From contig NZ_BROB01000024.1 of assembly GCF_024345185.1 (NCBI RefSeq), positions 1-37,150 on the forward strand: 37,150 bases of DNA, in the 5' to 3' direction. The stretch is from Levilactobacillus humaensis. Its GTDB lineage: Bacteria > Bacillota > Bacilli > Lactobacillales > Lactobacillaceae. A model generated the notes under the pieces. It searched no databases, was not told the origin of the DNA, and saw nothing but the letters and a program-made list of their open reading frames with translations. Made by a program: the position numbers and the translations under genes. Shown one piece after another: positions 24,359 through 32,886 of this stretch (within the stretch, counting starts at the first letter, position 1; every line of letters begins with the position of its first letter).

Positions 24359-26383
24359 ATGACAAACGCAGGCGTAAGCGAAGTTCAAGCGAACTTCACA
24401 GAGAAAGACGAATTAGCTGTTAATACTTTAAGAATGTTAAGTGTGGATATGATTGAAAAGGCTAAGTCAGGGCACCCAGGTTTGTGCTTGGATGCCGCTC
24501 CAATGGCTTATGTTTTATGGAACTACCACATGACGACTGATCCAAAGCGTCCTAACTGGATCAACCGTGACCGGTTTGTCCTTTCAGCAGGTCATGGTTC
24601 AGCCTTACTTTACAGCTTACTTCACATGAGTGGGTACGCGGTTAAGATGGATGACTTAAAGCAATTTCGGCAGATGGGTTCATTAACGCCCGGACATCCC
24701 GAATACGGTCACACCCCAGGCGTTGACGCAACGACTGGGCCACTGGGCCAAGGGATCGGCATGGCTGTTGGGATGGCCTTAGCTGAAAAGCATTTAGCAG
24801 CTAAGTACAACACGGCAGATTACGATTTAATCGATCACTGGACTTATTCAATCGTTGGTGATGGGGACTTGATGGAAGGGATCAGTCAAGAAGCCATCAA
24901 CATCGCTGGTAAGGAAAGACTGAACAAATTAATCGTGCTTTACGATTCAAACGACATTACGTTGGATGGACCGTTGGCCAATGGTTCTGTGGAAACGCAA
25001 AGCTACCGTTTCAAGGGTGCTGGCTGGAACTACCTCTTCGTCGAAGACGGGGAAGACTTAGCTGCCATCAACAACGCCATCAACGAAGCTAAGCGTTCAA
25101 CACAACCAACGCTCATTGAAGTTAAGACCGAAATTGGTCACGGTTCACCAGAAGCTGGGACAAACAAGGTTCACGGTTCCGCTTTAGGTGCTGAAAACGT
25201 CAAGAAGACTAAGGAATTCTATCACTGGAGTCAGACCCCATTCTCCGTTTCTGAAGACGCCTATGCCCAATTCAAGCAGGGCATTGAAGAACGCGGGACT
25301 TCTGCTCACCATGAGTGGACGGAACTCTACACGAATTACCAACGTAACGAACCTAAGTTGGCTGCTGACTTTACGCCTGAAGTAGGGCCTAAGTTGGACA
25401 TGAGCCAAGTTAAGTTGAGTGATGAAACGATTGGCAAGGAAGTTGCCACCCGTGTCAGCAACTCAGAATTGATGCAACAAATCTCCAAGTACAACCCGAA
25501 CTTCTGGGGTGGTGCTGCCGACTTGTTCTCAAGTAACAAGACCCAATTGAAGAATGAAGGTCGCTTTAACCCTGACGAACCTGCCAACGATAACGTTTGG
25601 TTTGGTGTTCGTGAATTCGGTGAAGCTACTGCCTTGAACGGGATGACCTTACATGGTGGTTCCCGTGTCTATGGGTCAACCTTCTTCACCTTCTCCGACT
25701 ACATGAAGGCTGCTATTCGTTTAGCTGCCTTACAGGGACTCCCTGTTACCTTCATCTTCACGCATGATACGATTGCCGTTGGTGAAGATGGCCCAACTCA
25801 TGAACCAATCGAACAACTGGCTGGTTTACGGGCTATTCCAAATGTGAATGTGATTCGTCCGGCCGATGCTCACGAAATGTTAGGGGCATGGCAAACGATC
25901 GCCAACACGACCGACAAGCCAACGGTCCTGGTTCTTTCTCGTCAAGGGTTACCTCTGCTGGAACAAACACGTCCAGAAAATGTTGCTCGTGGGGGCTACG
26001 TGGTTTCGCCAGCTAAGAACGAAGACTCAGATGGTATTTTAATGGCCACTGGTTCTGAACTCCAATTAGCACTGAAGGCCCAAGCTGCCTTACGGGAAAA
26101 GCAATACGATGTTTCTGTGGTTTCCATTCCTAGTGTCGAACTCTTCGACCAACAGAGTGAAGACTACAAGAACTCCGTCTTGCCACCAAAGGTTGACAAG
26201 CGGATCTCGATCGAAATGGACAGTACCTTTGGCTGGGGTAAGTACACCGGCTTAAAGGGTGCCAACATTGGGATCGATACCTTCGGATTAAGTGGTAAGG
26301 GTTCAGACATCATCGAACACTTTGGCTTTAATGCGGAGACCATCGTTAAGAAGTACGAAGAATTGTGGAAGAAGTCGGAATAA
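24359..26383 (+). CDS. tkt: Transketolase 2 (cluster 2)
   Basis: A 674-residue full-length transketolase, closely similar to transketolase 1 throughout. It has SGHPG with CLDAAP following, SAGHGSALLYSLLH, TTGPLGQG, GDGDLMEG and YDSNDITLDG, then FTHDTIAVGEDGPTHEP and RPADAHE. Codon use is more strongly biased than in copy 1, suggesting higher expression. It follows EIIC by 53 bases with AAGGAG and precedes the second Enzyme I by about 20 bases. Because the same enzyme type sits in both clusters, the two imported substrates probably meet the same step at the pentose-phosphate level (inference). Confidence 0.95.
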   Translation: MTNAGVSEVQANFTEKDELAVNTLRMLSVDMIEKAKSGHPGLCLDAAPMAYVLWNYHMTTDPKRPNWINRDRFVLSAGHGSALLYSLLHMSGYAVKMDDLKQFRQMGSLTPGHPEYGHTPGVDATTGPLGQGIGMAVGMALAEKHLAAKYNTADYDLIDHWTYSIVGDGDLMEGISQEAINIAGKERLNKLIVLYDSNDITLDGPLANGSVETQSYRFKGAGWNYLFVEDGEDLAAINNAINEAKRSTQPTLIEVKTEIGHGSPEAGTNKVHGSALGAENVKKTKEFYHWSQTPFSVSEDAYAQFKQGIEERGTSAHHEWTELYTNYQRNEPKLAADFTPEVGPKLDMSQVKLSDETIGKEVATRVSNSELMQQISKYNPNFWGGAADLFSSNKTQLKNEGRFNPDEPANDNVWFGVREFGEATALNGMTLHGGSRVYGSTFFTFSDYMKAAIRLAALQGLPVTFIFTHDTIAVGEDGPTHEPIEQLAGLRAIPNVNVIRPADAHEMLGAWQTIANTTDKPTVLVLSRQGLPLLEQTRPENVARGGYVVSPAKNEDSDGILMATGSELQLALKAQAALREKQYDVSVVSIPSVELFDQQSEDYKNSVLPPKVDKRISIEMDSTFGWGKYTGLKGANIGIDTFGLSGKGSDIIEHFGFNAETIVKKYEELWKKSE

Positions 26384-26404
26384 GCATTTGAGGTGAAGGC
26401 AGAC

Positions 26405-28129
26405 ATGTCAAAGAGAATTACAGGTATTGCAGCAAGTGATGGGATTGGGATCGCCAAGGCTTATCGCCTGGTTGACCCAGACCTGAGCTTCGAGAAAAAG
26501 TCAGTGACGGATGTGGACGCCGAAATCAAGCGTCTGACCCAAGCCATGAGTGACTCGACGGATGACTTGAAGGTTATTCGCGACAAGGCGGCGCAGAACC
26601 TTGGCGAGAGTGAAGCCGAAGTCTTCGATGCTCACATGACGATTCTGGCCGATCCTGAAATGACTGGACAAATTGAACAGCTCATTAAGGATCAGAAGAT
26701 CAACGCTGAAGAGGCTTTGAAAGAGGTCACTGACCAATTCATTGCCATCTTCGAGGGAATGACTGACAACAAGTACATGCAAGAACGAGCAGCCGATGTT
26801 AAGGATGTGACGAAGCGTGTCTTGAGTCACTTACTTGGGAAGGCACTGCCTAACCCAGCGTTAATTAACGAACCCGTCATCGTGATTGCTCACGATTTGA
26901 CCCCTTCTGATACCGCCCAGATGGATACCCAGTTTGTTAAGGGTTTCCTGACGGACCTCGGTGGTCGGACGAGTCACTCAGCTATCATGTCACGGACCTT
27001 GGAAGTGCCAGCGGTTGTTGGGACTGAAGAGGCCACTCAAGATGTTCAAGACGGGGATCTCCTCGTGTTGAACGGATTGGATGGATTTGCTCTGGTCGCT
27101 CCCGATAAGGATGAAGTTCATCAATATCAGGAACAGGCTAAGCAATACGCTCAAGAGCGTGCCGAATGGCGGAAATTGAAGGATGCGGCGTCCGTCTCTA
27201 AAGATGGCAAGCATTTCGAAGTTGCCGCTAACATCGGAACCCCAGATGACATCGACGCCGTTGTCGATGCCGGGGCCGAAGCGGTTGGGCTGTTCCGGAC
27301 GGAATTCCTTTACATGAACAGTGATAAGTTACCATCCGAAGATGACCAGTTCGAGGCTTACAAGTCCGTGGCTGAAGCCATGAAGGGTAAGCCAGTGGTT
27401 ATTCGGACGATGGATATTGGTGGGGACAAGCACCTCCCATACTTACCACTTCCCGAAGAAATGAACCCATTCCTGGGTTACCGGGCTATTCGGATTTCGT
27501 TGGACCGGCAAGAAATCTTCAGAACTCAGTTACGGGCACTGATCCGGGCTTCCCACTACGGTGAAATTCGGATTATGTTCCCAATGATTGCCACGCTGGA
27601 TGAATTCCGTGCAGCCAAGAAGGTCTTTACAGAAGAAAAGGCCAAGTTGGTTGCCGCCGGGGTTCCTGTAGCGGACGACATCAAGCTGGGGATGATGGTT
27701 GAAATTCCAGCCTCTGCGGTCTTTGCGGACCAATTTGCCAAGGAAGTTGACTTCTTTAGCATTGGGACTAATGACTTAATTCAATACACCTTTGCTGCCG
27801 ACCGTGGGAACGAACACGTTTCCTACCTCTACCAGCCTTACAATCCTGCCTTACTGCGGCTGATCAAGAATGTTATTGAAGCTGCTCACAAGGAAGGTAA
27901 GATTGCGGCGATGTGTGGTGAAATGGCCGGTGACAAGATTGCCGTGCCACTGTTGATGGGGATGGGCCTCGACGAATACTCGATGAGTGCTACCTCTGTC
28001 TTACGGGTTCGGAGTGAAATGAAGAATATTGACACCACTGATTGGGCTAAGGTTGTTGACGAGGCTGTCACGACCTGCCAGACCAATGAAGAGGTCAAGG
28101 CTCTCGTGGAAAAGCACCTTCAGGCTTAA
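26405..28129 (+). CDS. ptsI: PTS Enzyme I, cluster-2 copy (PEP-protein phosphotransferase)
   Basis: A 574-residue Enzyme I with all catalytic marks: His191 in [39 protein letters not shown] and Cys in MCGEMAGD. The ATG at 26405 follows GAGGTGAAGG; an in-frame GTG at 26393 lies inside that site. It is the last gene of cluster 2, with no HPr gene nearby. Similarity to the cluster-1 copy is high along the whole length, so the two are recent paralogues or allied transfers. Confidence 0.95.
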   Translation: MSKRITGIAASDGIGIAKAYRLVDPDLSFEKKSVTDVDAEIKRLTQAMSDSTDDLKVIRDKAAQNLGESEAEVFDAHMTILADPEMTGQIEQLIKDQKINAEEALKEVTDQFIAIFEGMTDNKYMQERAADVKDVTKRVLSHLLGKALPNPALINEPVIVIAHDLTPSDTAQMDTQFVKGFLTDLGGRTSHSAIMSRTLEVPAVVGTEEATQDVQDGDLLVLNGLDGFALVAPDKDEVHQYQEQAKQYAQERAEWRKLKDAASVSKDGKHFEVAANIGTPDDIDAVVDAGAEAVGLFRTEFLYMNSDKLPSEDDQFEAYKSVAEAMKGKPVVIRTMDIGGDKHLPYLPLPEEMNPFLGYRAIRISLDRQEIFRTQLRALIRASHYGEIRIMFPMIATLDEFRAAKKVFTEEKAKLVAAGVPVADDIKLGMMVEIPASAVFADQFAKEVDFFSIGTNDLIQYTFAADRGNEHVSYLYQPYNPALLRLIKNVIEAAHKEGKIAAMCGEMAGDKIAVPLLMGMGLDEYSMSATSVLRVRSEMKNIDTTDWAKVVDEAVTTCQTNEEVKALVEKHLQA

Positions 28130-28165
28130 TCACGAGTTGTCAGAATTAAAAGAATAATTTTCGCA

Positions 28166-28204
28166 AAACGTATGGCTGCCAAGTGTCTTTGGCGTCATAC
28201 GTTT
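28166..28204 (+). terminator. Hairpin at the end of cluster 2
   Basis: AAACGTATG (28166-28174) pairs with CATACGTTT (28196-28204), with an inner GCCAA/TTGGC stem. The following CGTGTTTC is only weakly T-rich, so termination may be incomplete. Confidence 0.6.
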
Positions 28205-28257
28205 CGTGTTTCAGGCGCTGACGAGAAATCGTTGGGTCTGCGGAACAAAATTCAGCG

Positions 28258-28266
28258 TGGTACAAT
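28258..28266 (+). promoter_or_regulatory. Extended -10 promoter of the second PRD regulator
   Basis: TGG-TACAAT forms an extended -10 element (TGnTACAAT); no good -35 is present. Transcription would start near 28273, giving a leader of about 130 bases before the ATG. Confidence 0.5.
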
Positions 28267-28292
28267 CAATACCAATTAGGTTTGTCGATCAA

Positions 28293-28323
28293 TCAGTTGT
28301 GGGGTTCGACTCCCTGCGACTGA
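28293..28323 (+). other. tRNA-like acceptor/T-arm minihelix in the regulator leader
   Basis: Twelve continuous base pairs (28293-28304 with 28312-28323, three G-U) close a seven-base loop TTCGACT. Geometry and sequence equal a tRNA acceptor stem stacked on a T arm (12 bp, TTCRANY loop), without D or anticodon arms and without a CCA end. It may be a tRNA remnant, a mimic in the mRNA leader, or chance. Confidence 0.4.
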
Positions 28324-28402
28324 CTTAAAAGGGTGACGCGGTTTAGGGAAATGTGGACCGGTCACAAGGCTTGTTAGTTTGGAGAATTGATGAGGTAAGA
28401 CG

Positions 28403-30448
28403 ATGCTAAACATTAGTGAAAAGGGTCAAATCAACCTATTAGTTTCCATTTTGGCTGAGGGTAAAAAGTATAAAACGGTGGCTGACCTTGAGGATAAGAT
28501 GAGTCTTTCGCGGCGCAGTGTCTTCTATTGGTTGAAGCAGACCAATGGGGCGTTGAAAAACTTGGGACTGGACGATATTCAACGTCTGTCTCAAGGGGGG
28601 TACTTCTTGACGCAATCGACGCTAGATGATCTGCAGGCACACAACCAGGCCGACGCACGACCCGTCTTAAATGCCGAGGAGCGGCGTCAAATGATTATCT
28701 GGGCTCTCATCCAGCATAACCAGCATCTCTCACTGGTGAACCTGTCAGAGCGTTTAGAAGTCTCCAAAAATACCATCATTAAGGATTTCCGGGAGCTGGT
28801 AGCCAATTTGCCAGTCGATACGGAAGTCATCAATACCAGTCATGGGAAGGCTTTGGTCGGGAGCGAAGTGTCGCAACGGCAATGGGTCTATCAACAACTC
28901 GCCCAACAAAATCCACTGATTATTCAGCAAATTCAAAAGCTACCGCGCCTGCAGGTCGTGACAGAACGGTTAACGCAATTACAGGTGGATACGGGAAACT
29001 CGTATAGTGGGGATGCCGCGCAACTCCTAATCTGGTATCTGGCTTGGCTCCTGAATCGGCTACAGGACCGGGATCGTGAGCTAACGGGTGTCAGCAATTA
29101 TCCGTTAGACCAGTACAGCCAGTGGTGTGAGTCTCTCCTGGACCAGTATGGTCGGGTCAGCCCGGCGGAAGTTGGGAGTTTGCGAAAGCTTCTGTTAGCG
29201 GGCCAACTACAACAGGTCAATGAGGATGGTCAGTTCAGCAAGCGACTCCTGACGACCACGAAGAATGTGGCCGAACGCTTCAGTTCCGTTTCCGGCATAG
29301 ATCTGGTCACGGATGCCTTCTTAGGTGCCTTGGCGACCCACCTTTACTCCACCTACTTTCGAATTAAATATAATGTGCAGTACCACAATGCTAATCTGAC
29401 GGATGTGAAGTTGGAATATAGCTATCTGATGAGCCTAACGAAGTATGCGCTGAAACCCTTTGAAGACTTCCTGCAATCGCCAGTTTCTAGTGATGAGTTG
29501 GCCCTGATTGCGGTGTATTTTGGTGGTGAAGTTAAACGGATTTCACCGGACTGGCTCGCGTCAGAGAAGCAACCGGATGTACTCCTGGTCTGCACCAGTG
29601 GGATCGGGACAAGTCTCATTTTGTATCAACAACTCTCGGATCGTTATCCTGGAATCAGCTTCTCACAACCCTTTAGCTTGTCAGAATTTAAGAAGATGGA
29701 TTTGACGCATGGCGCACCCAAGCTGGTCTTGACCACGGCTAAAATGGAAGCAACTGGCGAGGTGCCCAGCCTATGGGTGCAGGCAATTCCGAATTCCAGT
29801 GACTTTCAACGGCTGAGTCAGGAATTCCGGCAGCTGGGACTGCTGGATAATTCTCGTGAGACCAAGCTGGTGCATGCGGTTCTAGATATTATTACGGACT
29901 ACGCGCGAGTCGATGATTTCGAGGGACTCACGGCGAGTTTACAAGATTACTTCCAGCAGGTGCCGGCGGATACGACGGTCATGCCCAACAATCGACCGTC
30001 ACTCGCGGACTTGTTGACGGTTGCTCATATCCAACTGCTCGATACGGCGGTAGACTGGCAGTCCGCCGTACATACGGCGATGGCGCCATTGGAACGTGAC
30101 AACTCGGTTGAAGCCAGATATGCCGATCAAATCATCAATATTACCTTGGATAATGGGCCGTACATGATGATTAAAGACGGCGTCATGTTGGCCCATGCGA
30201 AACCAGAAGATGGGGTCAACCAATTGGGGATGTCCTTACTGATTCTAAAAAAGCCGACAACCATGGTGGTTGACGGCAAGTCCAAACGGCTTCAGGTTAT
30301 CTTTGGTCTAGCTTCGGTGGATCGAGATGCCCACGTCCACGCCTTGAGTCAGTTGTTGGCGTTACTTCAAGATGAGGGACTCTACCAAAAGTTACTAGGG
30401 GCAAATAATCTTGAAATTGTTCAAGAAGTCATTCAAAAAGTTCAATGA
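28403..30448 (+). CDS. PRD-type PTS regulator (MtlR/LicR-like) of cluster 2
   Basis: A 681-residue paralogue of the regulator at 11596. Domains in order: helix-turn-helix (about 25-50), second helix-turn-helix (NLSERLEVSKNTIIKDF, about 112-130), two PRDs (about 185-375), EIIB-like with Cys397 in LVCTSGIGTS, and EIIA with a His in VMLAHAKPEDGV near residue 600. PRD2 has the His in ATHLYSTYF but Tyr instead of the second His (VYFGG), as in the paralogue. GAGGT precedes the ATG. Two DNA-binding domains and no RNA-binding (CAT) domain indicate a DNA-binding activator rather than an antiterminator. Target choice between the two clusters is inferred from proximity. Confidence 0.87.
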   Translation: MLNISEKGQINLLVSILAEGKKYKTVADLEDKMSLSRRSVFYWLKQTNGALKNLGLDDIQRLSQGGYFLTQSTLDDLQAHNQADARPVLNAEERRQMIIWALIQHNQHLSLVNLSERLEVSKNTIIKDFRELVANLPVDTEVINTSHGKALVGSEVSQRQWVYQQLAQQNPLIIQQIQKLPRLQVVTERLTQLQVDTGNSYSGDAAQLLIWYLAWLLNRLQDRDRELTGVSNYPLDQYSQWCESLLDQYGRVSPAEVGSLRKLLLAGQLQQVNEDGQFSKRLLTTTKNVAERFSSVSGIDLVTDAFLGALATHLYSTYFRIKYNVQYHNANLTDVKLEYSYLMSLTKYALKPFEDFLQSPVSSDELALIAVYFGGEVKRISPDWLASEKQPDVLLVCTSGIGTSLILYQQLSDRYPGISFSQPFSLSEFKKMDLTHGAPKLVLTTAKMEATGEVPSLWVQAIPNSSDFQRLSQEFRQLGLLDNSRETKLVHAVLDIITDYARVDDFEGLTASLQDYFQQVPADTTVMPNNRPSLADLLTVAHIQLLDTAVDWQSAVHTAMAPLERDNSVEARYADQIINITLDNGPYMMIKDGVMLAHAKPEDGVNQLGMSLLILKKPTTMVVDGKSKRLQVIFGLASVDRDAHVHALSQLLALLQDEGLYQKLLGANNLEIVQEVIQKVQ

Positions 30449-30520
30449 CCAAGAACTTCTACGACGCCACGGGGATCCCCGTTACCGAGTAGAAATGCGC
30501 ATGATTTGAGAGAGAATTGA

Positions 30521-30579
30521 GAACACAAAGAGAGCTGCCAGACCGGGCGTTAACCCGGCTGACAGCTCTCTTTGTGTTC
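30521..30579. terminator. Long bidirectional hairpin between the PRD regulator and GreA-family genes
   Basis: A 17-bp perfect stem (30521-30537 with 30563-30579) is extended by further inner pairs around a CGTTAA loop. T-runs are poor on both sides. A smaller hairpin (TTCTAC...GTAGAA, 30457-30494, containing the palindrome ACGGGGATCCCCGT) precedes it, right behind the regulator stop codon. Confidence 0.6.
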
Positions 30580-30635
30580 TTGAATTTCGGTAAAAACCTG
30601 ACCACGACTGGTCGGTTTTTCATGGTATACTGGTT

Positions 30636-31124
30636 CTATTGTTCTGGCGGGTTAAGACCGACTGTGAGTAGGGTCACTTGATACGACCCATTGGGGGCTT
30701 GGACCGTGACCGTATCGTTGGCCTGATGTCCCATGAGTGCTTTGCCCAGTGGCGAGATCCGAGTGATTTTACCCGCATCGAGGTCGGCCTCAGCCGTACC
30801 AACGAGTTGATAAGTTTCCAGGTCCTCGTCATCTGTGAAACGCAGAGTGATCCATTTACCTAGTTCCACGACGGGACTGGTGCTGGGCGTGACGACGCGG
30901 GCATACTGGAGTTGCTTATTCAAGAAACGCAAACGACTTTCCAAATGTCGCAGATCACGTTTAGCGGCGGAGTAGTCCGCATTTTCCGAGAGGTCGCCGT
31001 GCGCCCGGGCCTCGGCTAAGGCCGCAATCTTGGTCGGCCGATCCGCCTGGAGGGCAGCAATCTCGTCTTCAATGTGGCGGTAACCCGCGGCGGTGATGGG
31101 ATTGAAATCTCGTGAATTTGCCAT
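30636..31124 (-). CDS. GreA/GreB-family transcription elongation factor
   Basis: A 162-residue protein with the Gre layout: an N-terminal coiled coil whose tip reads GDLSENADYSAAKRD (acidic Asp44 and Glu47, needed to stimulate RNA cleavage by RNA polymerase) and a C-terminal FKBP-like domain ending in ISPLGKALMGHQANDTV. The coiled coil is Ala/Arg-rich and diverges from housekeeping GreA, so this may be a second copy. I start at the ATG at 31124, with GAGGTG seven bases upstream; five extra in-frame codons to 31139 are unlikely. Confidence 0.88.
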   Translation of the reverse strand: MANSRDFNPITAAGYRHIEDEIAALQADRPTKIAALAEARAHGDLSENADYSAAKRDLRHLESRLRFLNKQLQYARVVTPSTSPVVELGKWITLRFTDDEDLETYQLVGTAEADLDAGKITRISPLGKALMGHQANDTVTVQAPNGSYQVTLLTVGLNPPEQ

Positions 31125-31197
31125 AATTGAACACCTCATTACTTACATTTAAGTCTAGTCTATAACAGTTTTACCGGAAAGGGAAAGGTGGACAGCT

Positions 31198-31623
31198 ATG
31201 AAAATTAACGGATCGTACTGGTTACGTCAAGCCGGGATTGGCCTGGTCATCGTCCTCGTCATTGCCCTCCTAGGGCATCTGAACTACGCGCAATGGCGGT
31301 TGATGCCTGGCATTACTGGGGCCGACTGGTACTTTTTAATCAGTTGGTTATGTTTCCCATTTGCCAAGTGGGCGATCTTAGAGGATAACCGAGATGTCAA
31401 AGCGCCAACGGTTCGGCGCAAGCGTAAACGCCGACGTCGGGCAGCCGATGAGACGGCCTCGGTCTACGAGAAGATGGGCAAGTCCCAACGTGAACCACGG
31501 CTAACTGCGGCTCCTAAGACCGCTTTGAAGTGGTACTGGCGCGGGTTGATCGACATTGTGGTGGCCTTCGTGGGTCCCTTAATTTTAGGAGGCTACATCA
31601 CTTATTCGCTACGACACAATTAA
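31198..31623 (+). CDS. Hypothetical membrane protein with basic cytoplasmic loop
   Basis: A 141-residue protein that I do not recognise. There are hydrophobic segments at about 10-28, 44-58 and 115-136. The middle holds a very basic run (RRKRKRRRR, near residues 73-81) that should lie inside the cell and could contact RNA, DNA or phospholipids. AAAGGTGG precedes the ATG. It is divergent from the GreA-family gene. Confidence 0.7.
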   Translation: MKINGSYWLRQAGIGLVIVLVIALLGHLNYAQWRLMPGITGADWYFLISWLCFPFAKWAILEDNRDVKAPTVRRKRKRRRRAADETASVYEKMGKSQREPRLTAAPKTALKWYWRGLIDIVVAFVGPLILGGYITYSLRHN

Positions 31624-31689
31624 ATTGTGCTGATTATCCGGGCATTAACGTGCAAATATTGACGTTTTTGCCATTTAACGACTGATAAG

Positions 31690-32027
31690 CTAAGAACATG
31701 GTAAAGTGATAACAGTTGGAAGGGGTCAGTTTTACGGAAACTGATTTCGCGAATCAATCAATTAAAGTATGCGTGATTAACACGACATCTGGGGGATATT
31801 GATTGGGACGTACTTGAGATTATCTAATCACATGGCGGCTTGGTAGAACGCAATCTTTGTCAGATGCTTAGGATGGCTAGTAACAAGACTTTCAGCAGTG
31901 ACTGAAGAGTAAGTGTACAGCAGTATCTGATGACTTAATTAGAACTTGGGGGAGTGCTAATTTAGCCAGCACCAAATTAAATAATCCATGCGGATTGGGA
32001 ACTATCTGAGGGGATGGTTCCTTTTTT
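31690..32027 (+). ncRNA. Candidate structured non-coding RNA upstream of the two-component operon
   Basis: The 490-base gap before the response regulator holds no credible ORF but ends in a good terminator, so a transcript probably covers it. Local hairpins near the end include AATCC-ATGC-GGATT (about 31983-31996) and GTGCT...AGCAC. The promoter is uncertain: TTGCCA (31668-31673) or TTGACG (31659-31664) could be -35 boxes. No known riboswitch or T-box core was recognised. A long leader with an attenuator for the downstream operon is an alternative. Confidence 0.35.
31998..32027 (+). terminator. Terminator upstream of the response regulator promoter
   Basis: GGAACTATC (31998-32006) pairs with GATGGTTCC (32013-32021), with one G-U pair and loop TGAGGG, and is followed by six T residues. 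Confidence 0.85.
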
Positions 32028-32035
32028 GCGTGAGT

Positions 32036-32071
32036 AAAACGATTGCAAGTCGTCGCGATTCAATATATATT
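32036..32071 (+). promoter_or_regulatory. Promoter of the two-component operon
   Basis: TTGCAA (32043-32048) and TATATT (32066-32071) are spaced by 17 bases. The -35 is embedded in AAAACGATTGCAA (32036-32048), a 13-mer that recurs with one change at the promoter near 35630. This suggests shared control, possibly by CcpA or by the response regulator itself. Confidence 0.7.
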
Positions 32072-32115
32072 AGTGGGTGATAGATATAGTCCCGACTTAG
32101 TTGAAAGGGTGTGAG

Positions 32116-32874
32116 ATGATGTTAGCCGTGTACCTGTGTGAAGACAATCCAGAACAATTACAACACTATAACGACGTGATCAAGCGCTACATCATGATTA
32201 ATGACTATGATATGGTGGTTAATCTCGCCACGCCCAGCCCCCAAGACCTCCTGAAGGCACTTGAGGAAAATCCGCCGGAGTATGCGCTGTTCTTCCTCGA
32301 TATCGAGTTTCCTGCGGAGAAGATGAGTGGGTTAGAGACGGCCATTGCCATTCGAAAGCTCCTGGGTTTTGCCGAAATTGTCTTCGTGACCACGCATTCC
32401 GAAATGGCGCTCCTGACCTTCGAACGAAAGGTGGAACCGATGGATTTCATCGTCAAGGACTTGGGGCGTACTCAGATCGACCAGAAGCTCCGCGAGAACG
32501 TCGACTACGGTTATCAGCGCTACACGAACTATCTCGGCAACACCGAAAATCTCTTCAGCTATAGCATTGGTGGCCGAAATTTCAGTCTGTCAATGGGGGA
32601 TGTGTACTTTGTGGCGACAGCGGAGACGCCGCATAAGGTCACGGTGCACGCGGCCAACCAGTTAGTGGAGTTCCCGGGTTTTTTGAAGGACATTGCCGAC
32701 CAGTATCCGGAGCTCTACCGAACGGACAAGAGTTTTCTGGTGAATCTCGACAATGTTAGTGGGATCGATTCGGAGAAACGACGTCTGATTTTTCCTAATG
32801 GCGACGAGACAGACGTGGCCACTCGCCGATTCCACGAGGTCAAAACGTTGGTACAAAAGCATTTAAAATCCTAA
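32116..32874 (+). CDS. LytTR-family response regulator
   Basis: A 252-residue regulator of the AgrA/PlnC type. The receiver domain (about 1-130) keeps the acidic pair in LCEDN, the phospho-acceptor Asp in FFLDIEF, Thr in VTTHSE and Lys in DFIVKD, so it should be phosphorylatable. A LytTR DNA-binding domain (about 145-248) follows: FSYSIGGRNFSL, DVYFVAT, LYRTDKSFLVNL, RRLIFPNGDETDV. AAAGGG precedes tandem ATGs at 32116 and 32119; either could be used. It is the first gene of an operon with two kinase homologues (12-base and 4-base gaps). Such regulators bind pairs of short direct repeats, but I found no clear pair in the window. Confidence 0.92.
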   Translation: MMLAVYLCEDNPEQLQHYNDVIKRYIMINDYDMVVNLATPSPQDLLKALEENPPEYALFFLDIEFPAEKMSGLETAIAIRKLLGFAEIVFVTTHSEMALLTFERKVEPMDFIVKDLGRTQIDQKLRENVDYGYQRYTNYLGNTENLFSYSIGGRNFSLSMGDVYFVATAETPHKVTVHAANQLVEFPGFLKDIADQYPELYRTDKSFLVNLDNVSGIDSEKRRLIFPNGDETDVATRRFHEVKTLVQKHLKS

Positions 32875-32886
32875 GAGGGTGCAGTG

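Noticed and set aside
28293-28323. Complete tRNA gene
   Set aside because: Only acceptor and T-arm equivalents are present; there is no D arm, anticodon arm or CCA.
31641-31690. TTAACG/TTGACG motifs as LytTR-type direct repeats
   Set aside because: They are spaced 14, 16 and 30 bases apart instead of the roughly 21-base period expected for paired LytTR sites.
31624-32115. Possible pheromone peptide gene next to the two-component operon
   Set aside because: ATG frames in this stretch on the plus strand stop within about 13 codons, and none has a double-glycine leader or ribosome binding site.
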